From NCBI RefSeq assembly GCF_016055025.1, contig NZ_JAECVW010000007.1: DNA of 64,000 bases, one strand, 5' to 3'. The translations under genes were made by a program, and so were the position numbers. Every line of letters starts with the position of its first letter. Position 1 is the stretch's first letter. This document shows positions 24,336-32,432 of this stretch, in pieces. The notes under the pieces were generated by a model. It ran no database searches, was not told the DNA's origin, and saw only the letters and a program-made list of their open reading frames with translations. Origin of the DNA: Thermoactinomyces intermedius (GTDB lineage Bacteria > Bacillota > Bacilli > Thermoactinomycetales > Thermoactinomycetaceae).

Positions 24336-26475
24336 ATTTTTTCAAAGCTTGCAATCTTTCTCTTTTGGCAATGACCGCTTTAATGGCCATATAATCCACG
24401 GCTTCCGGCAAAGCTTCTTTGATGGGACGTAATTTTTGGGCGCCCAGTTCTTCCACTTTTTCCATGATCAATGCTTCATATTCTTTGGGAATAAAAGCAT
24501 CCCAGTCGAGTTCCAATCCTTCCAAGCCGGCGCGCAATAAGTGATCCTCGATGGTGCCGCGCGTCAGGTTGCGCTCTTTGGCGATTTCGGGAATGGATTT
24601 GCCTTGCAGGAACATTTGATAAGTGATGAAATGGCTGGACGGTTTTCCCGTAGTTTTTTCCCGGGCCGGCTTTTCCCCGTGCTTTTGGACATATTCTTGG
24701 ATAATTTGCAAAAAATGAGCCCCGTATTTTTGAAATTTCATTTCCCCGACCCCGGAGATCGCTTGCATCTCCTCTTCTGTGACGGGCAAGCGGCGGCACA
24801 TTTCTTTTAAAGTGCTGTCCGGGAAGATCATGTATGGCGGAAGTTTTTCGGTTTCGGACAACTGCTTGCGCAAGGACACCAGTTCATCCAGGAGACGGTT
24901 GGTTTTGGTTTCGGGGGTTTTGGTTTTGAGCCATTTTTCGGTCTCTTTGTGCAGATACACCGGTTCCTTTCCTTTCAGCACCGCAATGGCTTTCGGGGTC
25001 AGGCGGACCAGCGGATAGGGACGCCCTTCGTAGATCAGGGAGAGATAACCATCCGAGGCCAAAAGTTGGCACAACCGCTGAATTTCTTTCTCCGTGTACT
25101 CCCGCATGGTTCCGTATGTAGAAATCCGGTCCAGCTTCCATTCCTTCAGCCGCTTGTTTTTGGATCCTCTGAGGACTTTGGCGATGATGGTGAGTCCGTA
25201 CTGTTCGTTCAACCGTTTGATGCAGGAGAAGATTTTTTGTGCTTCAATTGTATAATTGACCAAATCCCCCATCTTTTTGCGGCAGTTTCCGCATGTTCCG
25301 CAAGGTTGCATGGTGTCGGCCCCGAAGTACCGGACGATTTCCTCTTGAAAACACCGTTGGGTGTGACAATAGTTGACCAGCTTTTGCAACTTGCTGAATT
25401 CCAGCGTTTTTCTCTCCGGGGAAAGATCGGAATGCCGGATCAGGTAGCGTTGCATGGGGACGTCTTGCGGTGAATACAACAAAATGCACTCGCTTTTTTC
25501 CCCGTCCCGGCCGGCTCGTCCCGCCTCCTGGTAATAACATTCCAGATTGCGGGGCAATTGATAATGAATGACAAACCGGACATTGGATTTATCGATGCCC
25601 ATGCCAAAAGCATTGGTGGCGACAATGGTTTGCACCCGGTCATACGAAAATTGCTCCTGTGCTTTTTCTCTTTCTTCATCGGTCAGTCCGGCATGGTACT
25701 TGGCCGCGGAAAAGCCGGATTGCACCAATGCTTCATAAACATGATCGGTGTCTTTGCGGGTGGCACAATAAATGATCCCGTTTTGGCGGGGATGCTCTCT
25801 TAAATATTGTTTGATGTAATCCAGCCTGTTTTCTTCATGTATGACTTGAAAGGACAAATTCGGCCGTTCCAACCGGGTGGAATAGATCCGCGACGGATCG
25901 ATTTGCAAAAGCCGGGAAATATCTTCTTTCACATCCGGCGTCGCGGTGGCGGTTAAAGCGGCAATGAGCGGCCGGCGGGGCAGGGATAAGAGCTGTTTGG
26001 CCATGGACCGGTAGCTGGGCCGGAAATCGTGTCCCCACTGGGAAATGCAGTGGGCTTCATCGATGGTGACCAGATAAACCGGCAGGGTGGCAAAAATCTC
26101 TTGAAAGGCCAGGGATTCCAAACGTTCCGGAGCAATGTAGAGCAGTTTGTAAGCCCCTTCTTTCAACTTTTTCAAGCGCCGACTGATTTCGGCAGACGAA
26201 AGCGAACTGTTGATGTAGGTGGCTGAAATGTTGTGTTGGCGCAGACGGTCCACTTGATCTTTCATCAATGAGATCAACGGAGAGATCACCAGCGTGATCC
26301 CGGGAAACATCAGAGCCGGGATCTGATAACAGATGGATTTCCCTCCGCCGGTCGGCATGATGCCCATCGTATGGTGGCCGGATAAGATGCTTTCGATGAT
26401 TTTCTTTTGTCCGCTTCGAAACGAAGAGTAACCGAAGTATTTCTGCAACAACAATTCCGCTTGTTCCATCGACAT
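24334..26475 (-). CDS. recQ: ATP-dependent DNA helicase RecQ
   Basis: A 713-residue 3'-5' DNA helicase for recombination and fork repair. The helicase core (about 10-340) has Walker A MPTGGGKSICYQ, TIDEAHCISQWGHDFRP (DEAH), TATATP and QEAGRAGRDGEKS. The RQC zinc site has four cysteines (CHTQRCF...QPCGTCGNC), then a winged helix. The HRDC domain (about 515-595) is followed by a C-terminal HTH_40-type segment (MFLQGKSIPEIAKERNLTRGTIEDHL), as in Bacillus RecQ. The ATG at 26475 has AGGGGGATC upstream; more upstream sequence in frame is not conserved. It is divergent from lplJ. Confidence 0.96.
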   Translation of the reverse strand: MSMEQAELLLQKYFGYSSFRSGQKKIIESILSGHHTMGIMPTGGGKSICYQIPALMFPGITLVISPLISLMKDQVDRLRQHNISATYINSSLSSAEISRRLKKLKEGAYKLLYIAPERLESLAFQEIFATLPVYLVTIDEAHCISQWGHDFRPSYRSMAKQLLSLPRRPLIAALTATATPDVKEDISRLLQIDPSRIYSTRLERPNLSFQVIHEENRLDYIKQYLREHPRQNGIIYCATRKDTDHVYEALVQSGFSAAKYHAGLTDEEREKAQEQFSYDRVQTIVATNAFGMGIDKSNVRFVIHYQLPRNLECYYQEAGRAGRDGEKSECILLYSPQDVPMQRYLIRHSDLSPERKTLEFSKLQKLVNYCHTQRCFQEEIVRYFGADTMQPCGTCGNCRKKMGDLVNYTIEAQKIFSCIKRLNEQYGLTIIAKVLRGSKNKRLKEWKLDRISTYGTMREYTEKEIQRLCQLLASDGYLSLIYEGRPYPLVRLTPKAIAVLKGKEPVYLHKETEKWLKTKTPETKTNRLLDELVSLRKQLSETEKLPPYMIFPDSTLKEMCRRLPVTEEEMQAISGVGEMKFQKYGAHFLQIIQEYVQKHGEKPAREKTTGKPSSHFITYQMFLQGKSIPEIAKERNLTRGTIEDHLLRAGLEGLELDWDAFIPKEYEALIMEKVEELGAQKLRPIKEALPEAVDYMAIKAVIAKRERLQALKK

Positions 26476-26654
26476 GACGGATCCCCCTGCTCGCTCTTCT
26501 CTCTGTTCTCTTTCATAAAGGTATAATAAAACCGGAATTTGCTCAAATTCGCCCAGACGTGATTTTGGCCCGGGAAACGGGTACAATGGTCAATGGAAAC
26601 AGAGGAGCCTGGATCCGTCTCAGGATGTCCGGGCGAAAACAGGAGGAATCAACC

Positions 26655-27644
26655 ATGTTATTCATAGATAACCAAAACATAACCGATCCGCGCATGAACC
26701 TGGCGATCGAGGAATATGCGCTGAAACATTTGGATATTGATGAAACCTATTTGCTTTTTTATATCAATGAACCTTCCATCATTATCGGAAAACACCAAAA
26801 TACGGTGGAGGAAATTCATGTCGATTATGTCAGGGAAAACGGAATCCATGTGGTCCGCCGCTTGTCCGGGGGAGGTGCCGTATACCACGATCTGGGCAAT
26901 CTGAATTTCAGTTTTATCACGAAAGATGACGGGAAAAGCTTTGCCAATTTCCGGAAGTTTACGGAGCCGGTGATCGAGGCGCTCAAATCGCTGGGGATTG
27001 ATGCAGAATTAAGCGGGCGGAATGATATTTTGGCAAACGGGAAGAAAATCTCGGGAAATGCCCAGTTTTCAACCAACGGGCGGATGTTCAGCCACGGAAC
27101 GCTGATGTTCGATGTCAATCTCGATCATGTCACCAAGGCATTGCAAGTGAAAAAGGAAAAGATCGAATCCAAAGGCATCAAATCGATCCGCAGCCGGGTG
27201 GGCAATATTGTTGACTTTTTGAAAGAGCCCATGACCATTTTGGAGTTTCGCCAATTGTTGTTGGAACATATCTTTCAGGGGCAAAAACCGGTTCCCGAGT
27301 ATGTATTGTCCGAAAAAGACTGGGAAAAAATCCGGGAAATCTCCGAGTCGCGCTATCAAAAATGGGAATGGAATTTCGGCGAGTCGCCGGCATTTAATGT
27401 CAAGCACAGCCGCCGTTTTCCGGTTGGAAGCATTGACGTGCGTTTGAATGTGCAAAAAGGAATCATCCGGTCCTGCAAGATCTATGGCGATTTCTTTGGA
27501 ATCGGCGATGTGAAAGACATTGAAGACCGTCTGACGGGAATCCGGTATGAACGGGATGAAATTGAAAAATCTTTGGACGGCCTGGACATCAAGCACTATT
27601 TCGGAGCCGTCTCCAAAGATGACTTCATTGACCTCATTTACTAA
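26655..27644 (+). CDS. lplJ: Lipoate--protein ligase
   Basis: A 329-residue ligase that activates free lipoate with ATP and attaches it to the lipoyl domains of E2 and GcvH proteins. Motifs are MNLAIEEYALKHL, IIIGKHQNTVEEI, VVRRLSGGGAVYHDLGNLNFSF (the RRxxGGGAVYHD signature), GRNDILANGKKISGNAQ with the catalytic Lys, and HGTLMFDVNLD. The C-terminal accessory domain is present. The start has AGGAGG upstream with seven bases spacing to ATG 26655. A terminator at 27661 closes it. Confidence 0.95.
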   Translation: MLFIDNQNITDPRMNLAIEEYALKHLDIDETYLLFYINEPSIIIGKHQNTVEEIHVDYVRENGIHVVRRLSGGGAVYHDLGNLNFSFITKDDGKSFANFRKFTEPVIEALKSLGIDAELSGRNDILANGKKISGNAQFSTNGRMFSHGTLMFDVNLDHVTKALQVKKEKIESKGIKSIRSRVGNIVDFLKEPMTILEFRQLLLEHIFQGQKPVPEYVLSEKDWEKIREISESRYQKWEWNFGESPAFNVKHSRRFPVGSIDVRLNVQKGIIRSCKIYGDFFGIGDVKDIEDRLTGIRYERDEIEKSLDGLDIKHYFGAVSKDDFIDLIY

Positions 27645-27660
27645 ACCGGTTGAATGCAAG

Positions 27661-27694
27661 ACGGAGGAAAGGGGTTCCTTTCTTCCGTTTTTTT
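27661..27694 (+). terminator. Intrinsic terminator after lplJ
   Basis: ACGGAGGAAAGG/CCTTTCTTCCGT hairpin with one G-T pair followed by T8. On the other strand it can also end the small gene at 27698. Confidence 0.88.
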
Positions 27695-27697
27695 TCG

Positions 27698-27910
27698 CTA
27701 TTTTTCCACGGTCTCTTCTTCCTCTTCGGTTTCCAACTGGCGCCAATGTTCCAATGTTTTTTTGACAATTTTTTGCACCACGGCCGCCGGATCGGTTTGG
27801 TGGTCGCGTGCAATGGCTTCCAACTGCTCGATCTCCTCCAGGGTTAACCAGAAATGAAAGGACATAAAGGCATCTTCGCTTGCAGGATGAGATCTCTTTT
27901 TAAATAACAC
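27698..27910 (-). CDS. Small hypothetical protein, ribbon-helix-helix-like
   Basis: A 70-residue protein, basic at the N-terminus (LFKKRSHPAS) and acidic at the end (ETEEEEETVEK). A short strand-like FHFWLTLEEIEQLEAIA is followed by a helix, resembling an RHH or small CopG-like fold, but this is weak. The start is a GTG at 27910 with AAGGGGG about eight bases upstream. It converges on lplJ. No partner toxin is seen nearby, so an antitoxin role is not supported. Function unknown. Confidence 0.55.
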   Translation of the reverse strand: MLFKKRSHPASEDAFMSFHFWLTLEEIEQLEAIARDHQTDPAAVVQKIVKKTLEHWRQLETEEEEETVEK

Positions 27911-28094
27911 GAATGTGCCCCCTTCTTTCCCGCTTCAAAAATATGGGATATCATTTTATCTAAAACTTAGATAAAAATGGACAAAATCCTTTTTCAGGAA
28001 AGATCCATTTTTGGTGACGGGGAAAGCCGGCGCATGATCGGGAAACCGGCCGGAGGCTAAGAGGAGGATAACATTCTCTAAAATAAATAGATTC

Positions 28095-28149
28095 TTGACA
28101 AATATCTGAAATTTCTATTATTATGAAAGCGAACAAGCGCTTGTTTCGC
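28095..28149 (+). promoter_or_regulatory. Promoter and palindromic operator of the TetR gene
   Basis: TTGACA (28095-28100) and TATTAT (28119-28124), 18-base spacing, followed at once by the near-perfect palindrome GCGAACAAGCGCTTGTTTCGC (28129-28149, core AACAAGCGCTTGTT). Placement over the start of transcription fits autorepression by the TetR protein encoded 15 bases downstream. Confidence 0.7.
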
Positions 28150-28163
28150 AGGAGAGATGAAAC

Positions 28164-28769
28164 ATGACAAAGCAGGAACGCAAGGAACAAATTTTGAGCA
28201 CGGCTTGCCGTCTTTTCAGCCGGAAAGGATATCACGGGACAACGATCCGGGATATTTCGGAAGCATGCGGGATTTTATCCGGGAGTTTGTATGCGCATAT
28301 CCGCACGAAAGAAGATTTGTTATATGAGATTACGAACAGAGGCGCTGAAGCTTTTTTGAATTCCCTTCGGCCCATTGTCGAGAACGATGCACCGGCAGTG
28401 GAAAAGTTAAGACAAGCGGTCATTGCCCATATCAAGGTGGTGGAAGCCAACCTGGAAGCGGCAACCGTTTATTTTCATGAGTGGAAGGGATTGTCCGAGG
28501 AAAGGTTTTGTGAAATTCAGGAAAAACGGGACCGGTATGAGAAAATGTGGGCCCGGCTTGTGTCCCAAGGGATTCAGGAGGGGGCCTTCCGGCAGGTGGA
28601 TGAAAAATTTGTCCGGTTACTCCTCCTGTCCGTGGGAAATTGGCTTTATCAGTGGTACCGTCCCGAAGGCGAATTGCCGCCGGAGGAGATCGCCGACCGG
28701 TTTATGGATTTGTTTCTGGACGGACTGGCAAACCGGGAACAAGGGGAAATACCGGATCCGGCGCGTTGA
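28164..28769 (+). CDS. TetR family transcriptional repressor
   Basis: A 201-residue regulator with an N-terminal HTH (about 5-50): ILSTACRLFSRKGYHGTTIRDISEACGILSGSLYAHI. The C-terminal ligand domain has VYFHEWKGLSEERFCEIQEKRD, similar to acyl-CoA-responsive members such as KstR2 and FadR-type proteins. GGAGAG lies upstream of the ATG and a palindromic operator lies in its promoter. The next gene is a hotdog thioesterase, which suggests control of acyl-CoA turnover (inference). Confidence 0.88.
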   Translation: MTKQERKEQILSTACRLFSRKGYHGTTIRDISEACGILSGSLYAHIRTKEDLLYEITNRGAEAFLNSLRPIVENDAPAVEKLRQAVIAHIKVVEANLEAATVYFHEWKGLSEERFCEIQEKRDRYEKMWARLVSQGIQEGAFRQVDEKFVRLLLLSVGNWLYQWYRPEGELPPEEIADRFMDLFLDGLANREQGEIPDPAR

Positions 28770-28851
28770 CATAAAGGACGGGACGGGGAAGAAGCAAAAA
28801 AAAAGATGGATCTTGGCAGGAACCGGGTTCCATGTTGAAGGGGGTTGTTTG

Positions 28852-29244
28852 ATGAAACCGGGTCTTCACCGGGGATACCAGGAAAAAATGACCGTGACGG
28901 TGACGGAGGAGATGGTTGCTTCGTTTGACGGCAAAATGATTCATCCGGTCTTGTCCACCGTGTCCATGGTTTATTATATGGAATGGGTCGGAAGAAAAGT
29001 TATCGAGCCGTTTTTGGAAGAAGGGGAAGAAGGAATCGGAGCCTCCATCAATGTCCGCCACCGCTCGCCGGCCCCGGTCGGGAAAACCGTCACGTTTGTG
29101 GCCACAGTCAAAGAATGGACTCCGCAAAAAGTGGTGTGCGATGTGATTGCCGAACATGACCAGGCGCTGGTGGGAGAGTCCGAGTTTATCCAGGTGATCT
29201 GGCCGAAAGAAAAGCTTCAGGCGCATATTGAGCGAATGAAATAA
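28852..29244 (+). CDS. Hotdog-fold thioesterase (FlK-like)
   Basis: A 130-residue single hotdog-domain protein. It has FDGKMIHPVLSTVSMVYYMEWVGR as the central helix region, then EGIGASINVRHRSPAPVGKTVTFVATV and VVCDVIAEHDQALVGESEFIQVI, matching the thioesterase family that includes fluoroacetyl-CoA thioesterase FlK. It would hydrolyse small acyl-CoA thioesters. The ATG at 28852 has AAGGGGG seven bases upstream. An open frame upstream overlaps the TetR gene and is not coding. It probably shares the TetR gene's promoter, 82 bases apart. Confidence 0.85.
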   Translation: MKPGLHRGYQEKMTVTVTEEMVASFDGKMIHPVLSTVSMVYYMEWVGRKVIEPFLEEGEEGIGASINVRHRSPAPVGKTVTFVATVKEWTPQKVVCDVIAEHDQALVGESEFIQVIWPKEKLQAHIERMK

Positions 29245-29360
29245 ATTTGGAAAAAGAGGAACTGAAATTTCAACCGGTTTGCGAATAAATCAGTAAGGGG
29301 GCTTACGTTTGTTTCATAGATGCTTTGAAAACCTTTGAATCAGAAGGTGGTACCTTGTGG

Positions 29361-29410
29361 AAAAGCTTGCTGACAATGGTTTTTGACGGGTTGGCAAGCT
29401 TTTATTTTTT
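29361..29410 (+). terminator. Intrinsic terminator
   Basis: AAAAGCTTGC/GCAAGCTTTT with a 23-base loop, followed by a T-rich tail, after the thioesterase gene. Confidence 0.65.
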
Positions 29411-29483
29411 ATATGACCGGGAAAAGAAAATACGGATCCATCAGGTTTGATCCATAAAACAAAGTGTGTGGAGGGATCGGTGA

Positions 29484-30560
29484 ATGAAGCGACTTTTGCT
29501 GGGGATGGAACGGGAATTATTGGTGGCAGACCTGGATGACGGGGAAAGTGCCGGGACAACTTCGCGTCTCAAAGGGATGCAACCCACTTGCATTGCCCAA
29601 GATCCGTTCCGGCCGGAGAGGTTGTACTGCGGGACGTTCGGCCGCGGCTTGTGGTGTTCGGACGATTTTGGCGACTCATGGTACCCGGTCGGGGATGGAT
29701 GTGATTATTTTGAGCCGTTAAAAGAAAAAGGAATCCTTTATGAAAAAATCACAGCCGTGGCGGTGAGTCCTCATCAAAAAGAAAATGGTTACGGAATGGT
29801 GTATGTCGGAACCGAACCGAGTGCGCTATTTTCATCGGAAGACGGAGGCAAAACCTGGCGGGAACATAAAGAGATGAAATTCGTGCCATCGCATCGGACT
29901 TGGAGTTTCCCTCCCCGGCCGCACACGCATCATGTCCGCTGGATCACGCCGGATCCGGAGCAATCGGAGCGGATTTATGTTTCGATCGAGTTTGGCGCCG
30001 TGCTGCGGAGTCTGGACGGGGGAAAAACCTGGGAAGACAAAAAATTTCAAGGCCCGCTGGACGCCCATACCCTGTTGATGCATCCAGGGCAACCGGATCG
30101 TTTGTATGCGGCATGCGGCGACGGATTGTTCCGGGAAGGTTGCGGCTACATGGAAAGCCGTGACGGGGGCCAATCTTGGATTCCTTTGGGCCAAGACCTG
30201 AAACATCCTTATTTATATGGTATGGCGGTCGATGCCAAAAAACCGGATTGGGTGCTTGTCTCTGCCTCCATCCATCCGAATCACGGTCACCACGCCAGAA
30301 TGGAACAGGCTTCTTCCACAATTTATCGAAAAGAAGGGGATCGTTGGCTGGAAGCGGTTGACGGCTTGCCAGGACCGGAAGGAATGCTGATTTCTGCATT
30401 GGCAAACGACCCGTCGGAATCCGGCGTTTTTTACGCGTTGAACAATTTGGGGCTTTTCCGGTCTGTCGACGTCGGAAAGACATGGGAGAAGATCAATCTT
30501 GGGTGGAAAGAGGAATATCGGTCTCAACATCCGCATACCTTGTTGGTCGTTGATTGTTAA
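29484..30560 (+). CDS. BNR/Asp-box repeat beta-propeller protein
   Basis: A 358-residue cytosolic protein built of sialidase-like Asp-box repeats. Five boxes are visible: CSDDFGDSW, SSEDGGKTW, SLDGGKTW, SRDGGQSW and SVDVGKTW. Together with LYCGTFGRGLW and VYVGTEPSALF they predict a six- or seven-bladed propeller. No signal peptide, so it is not an obvious secreted sialidase, and the sialidase catalytic arginines are not recognisable. Similar proteins are annotated as WD40/YVTN or glycosyl hydrolase-like without proven function. GGAGGGATC precedes the ATG at 29484. Confidence 0.82.
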   Translation: MKRLLLGMERELLVADLDDGESAGTTSRLKGMQPTCIAQDPFRPERLYCGTFGRGLWCSDDFGDSWYPVGDGCDYFEPLKEKGILYEKITAVAVSPHQKENGYGMVYVGTEPSALFSSEDGGKTWREHKEMKFVPSHRTWSFPPRPHTHHVRWITPDPEQSERIYVSIEFGAVLRSLDGGKTWEDKKFQGPLDAHTLLMHPGQPDRLYAACGDGLFREGCGYMESRDGGQSWIPLGQDLKHPYLYGMAVDAKKPDWVLVSASIHPNHGHHARMEQASSTIYRKEGDRWLEAVDGLPGPEGMLISALANDPSESGVFYALNNLGLFRSVDVGKTWEKINLGWKEEYRSQHPHTLLVVDC

Positions 30561-30575
30561 TCTGGACCAGAAAAA

Positions 30576-30606
30576 CATGAGCAGGCCTTTCGGGTGCCTG
30601 CTCATG
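30576..30606 (+). terminator. Hairpin after the BNR-repeat gene
   Basis: ACATGAGCAGGC/GCCTGCTCATGT, a perfect 12-bp stem with a short loop 16 bases past the stop. There is no T tract, so it may act as an RNA end or processing site rather than a canonical terminator. Confidence 0.45.
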
Positions 30607-30725
30607 TGAGACAACGCCGTCTCGACAAGCGCTGCATTTTAAATGGTTTCGACTATGAAATGCATCGTAACGATGGTACCGTCTGCAGAAAGCCAAACTA
30701 ACCGGGGGGGATCGTTCATGGATGG

Positions 30726-31247
30726 ATGCCGGCTGAAAGTTTTCTTGCGGGGATCAAGCCGTCGTGCTATGAATGCTTGTCCCGAGTGTCGCCCGATCTA
30801 TTGAAAAAACTCGAAAAGTTCCCGCGCTATTCGGTTCATCCCGGCTATGACATTTTCTTCCGGGATGAGCCGGCGCATGACGGTTTTGCCAAAGAAGTCA
30901 AAAACCTTTCCCGCGACAGCGAAGCGTTTCATCGCATGTTGGGTCTTGCGTTGGGATTTCCGCCGCGGTCTGTTGATTTTTACGTCAAGAGGATTAGCGG
31001 GGAACTGAATCGGGAACAATTTTATGAGCAAAAGGTCGGTTTGTATCATGCCGGCGTTTGGTGCGCAGGGCATAAACGCGATATTATCGAAAACATGAAC
31101 TGGTTGTGGAAGCAATATCCATATTACGATCAGTCAAGAGTCGCCACTTACTACAACAACGATCGCCAAGTCTATCCGGTCGAATATGGCGATGATGAAG
31201 CTTTGCACCACCTTGCGGAAAAGCTGAATAAAGCGTCTGCCCGGTGA
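30726..31247 (+). CDS. Hypothetical protein
   Basis: A 173-residue protein I do not recognise. It starts with a CYEC motif (PSCYECLSRV) and contains FPRYSVHPGYDIFFRD, ALGFPPRSVDFYVKRI, VWCAGHKRDIIENMNWLW and a Tyr-rich ATYYNNDRQVYPVEYG. Soluble, no signal peptide. The start is uncertain: the best ribosome site (GGGGGG) is about 14 bases from ATG 30726, and a better spaced ATG at 30718 is in another frame and stops soon. Upstream lie several short palindromes (30633-30675). A weak terminator is at 31343. Function unknown. Confidence 0.6.
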   Translation: MPAESFLAGIKPSCYECLSRVSPDLLKKLEKFPRYSVHPGYDIFFRDEPAHDGFAKEVKNLSRDSEAFHRMLGLALGFPPRSVDFYVKRISGELNREQFYEQKVGLYHAGVWCAGHKRDIIENMNWLWKQYPYYDQSRVATYYNNDRQVYPVEYGDDEALHHLAEKLNKASAR

Positions 31248-31342
31248 CGGAACGGCATGAGGTGACACTGCCCAAAAAATATATTTTTAATATTGCGTAA
31301 ATAGCCGGAGCCGGTTGGGGACGAACCGGAAGGGTGGGCCGA

Positions 31343-31366
31343 AACCCGCTGTTTATCCGGGTTTTT
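31343..31366 (+). terminator. Short intrinsic terminator
   Basis: AACCCG/CGGGTT with a nine-base loop and T5, about 95 bases past the hypothetical gene. Confidence 0.45.
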
Positions 31367-31416
31367 CGCGGTTTGTGGATCTTCGGTTGGTGTCCGGGAT
31401 TCTCTAAAAATTTTAT

Positions 31417-31445
31417 TTGACATTCGAGAATAAAGTGTATATAAT
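31417..31445 (+). promoter_or_regulatory. Sigma-A promoter of tRNA-Leu
   Basis: Perfect TTGACA (31417-31422) and TATAAT (31440-31445) with 17-base spacing, 49 bases before the tRNA. Confidence 0.9.
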
Positions 31446-31494
31446 AAAAATCGTTCCAAGCGAGATTGAAATTTTTCAATCCATCACCCATCAT

Positions 31495-31580
31495 GCCGAA
31501 GTGGCGGAATTGGCAGACGCGCACGACTCAAAATCGTGTTCCTTTATGGAGTGTGGGTTCGACTCCCACCTTCGGCACCA
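31495..31580 (+). tRNA. tRNA-Leu (anticodon CAA)
   Basis: An 86-base class II tRNA: acceptor GCCGAAG/CTTCGGC, D arm GCGGAATTGGCAGACGCG, anticodon arm CACGACTCAAAATCGTG with CAA, a long variable arm, T arm GTGGGTTCGACTCCCAC, and encoded ACCA. It reads UUG codons. Confidence 0.96.
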
Positions 31581-31798
31581 AAGCGAAACGGTTTCCTGCA
31601 TCAGGAAGCCGTTTTTTTGTTTGATGATCCGGGCTGAAGTTAGTTGGCGCCCGCGGAGGGATTCCGGTGGATCTTGGACGGACGTCTTTTTTTACCGAAT
31701 GGGTATTGATCAGAAAATGTTTTTCTTTTCCCTGCATATGATGATGCTGAAGCTGGCTTTTCAGCCGGCTTACATTCAGGGAATGGGGGCGAATCGGG

Positions 31799-32008
31799 AT
31801 GGATTGGTTGACTCGGTTTCGCAACTATGGTTTCTGGTTATCATTGTTGGCATTTGTTGCCGGAGGGCTACGGTATGCCGGTTTTGACTTGGGGCTCCCT
31901 GAGGGGAACACGATTGTGGATCTGATTATCGCCATTCTGGTGGCGCTTGGGATTATCAATGATCCCACCACGGAAAGCAAATGGTACAAAGATGATTCCA
32001 AATCATAA
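31799..32008 (+). CDS. Orphan phage-type holin
   Basis: A 69-residue protein with two hydrophobic segments (FWLSLLAFVAGGLRYAG and IVDLIIAILVALGII) joined by a short turn, and a charged tail (KWYKDDSKS). Together with INDPTT this matches the phi-LC3-type phage holin family. Holins form membrane lesions that release endolysin. No endolysin or other phage gene is nearby, so this is an orphan, perhaps used for autolysis or protein release. GGGGG precedes the ATG. It lies between tRNA-Leu and the tRNA-Pro pair and has its own terminator. Confidence 0.8.
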   Translation: MDWLTRFRNYGFWLSLLAFVAGGLRYAGFDLGLPEGNTIVDLIIAILVALGIINDPTTESKWYKDDSKS

Positions 32009-32024
32009 GAGAAAGGATTTTTTT

Positions 32025-32061
32025 GAGACGTTCACACGGATGCTTCCGTGAACGTCTTTTT
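32025..32061 (+). terminator. Intrinsic terminator after the holin gene
   Basis: AGACGTTCACACGGA/TCCGTGAACGTCT followed by T5. Confidence 0.88.
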
Positions 32062-32107
32062 GCATTTTGAAGGCAACCGTTCCGGCATCCGGACAGAAAG
32101 AATTGGA

Positions 32108-32137
32108 TTGACATTGGAAAGGATGGCATGTTAAAAT
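32108..32137 (+). promoter_or_regulatory. Promoter of the tRNA-Pro pair
   Basis: TTGACA (32108-32113) and TAAAAT (32132-32137) with 18-base spacing, 46 bases before the first tRNA-Pro. Confidence 0.7.
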
Positions 32138-32182
32138 GGACCTCGTCGTTTGAAAATTAAGTTCATAAAATAACCGAATTAT

Positions 32183-32259
32183 CGGGATGTGGCTCAGCTT
32201 GGCAGAGCACCTGGTTTGGGACCAGGGGGTCGCAGGTTCGAATCCTGTCATCCCGACCA
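32183..32259 (+). tRNA. tRNA-Pro (anticodon TGG), copy 1
   Basis: A 77-base tRNA: acceptor CGGGATG/CATCCCG, anticodon loop TTTGGGA (TGG), T arm GCAGGTTCGAATCCTGT, encoded ACCA. Confidence 0.96.
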
Positions 32260-32264
32260 GTCAG

Positions 32265-32341
32265 CGGGACGTGGCTCAGCTTGGTAGAGCACCTGGTTTG
32301 GGACCAGGGGGTCGCAGGTTCGAATCCTGTCGTCCCGACCA
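32265..32341 (+). tRNA. tRNA-Pro (anticodon TGG), copy 2
   Basis: A second tRNA-Pro(TGG) five bases after the first, identical except for a D-loop base and a compensatory change in the acceptor stem (CGGGACG/CGTCCCG). Confidence 0.96.
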
Positions 32342-32368
32342 ACGATATCTGGACGGATTCATGGTATG

Positions 32369-32403
32369 TGCGCAGGTCTTGAGGAGAGGACCTGCGCTTT
32401 TTA
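32369..32403 (+). terminator. Intrinsic terminator after the tRNA-Pro pair
   Basis: GCGCAGGTC/GACCTGCGC with a short loop followed by T5. Confidence 0.88.
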
Positions 32404-32432
32404 TTTGCTTGGAAAAGGAAGGTTCCGGAAGG

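Noticed and set aside
28423..28851. Long 5' extension of the thioesterase frame
   Set aside because: It lies over the TetR gene in another frame and ignores the good binding site before ATG 28852.
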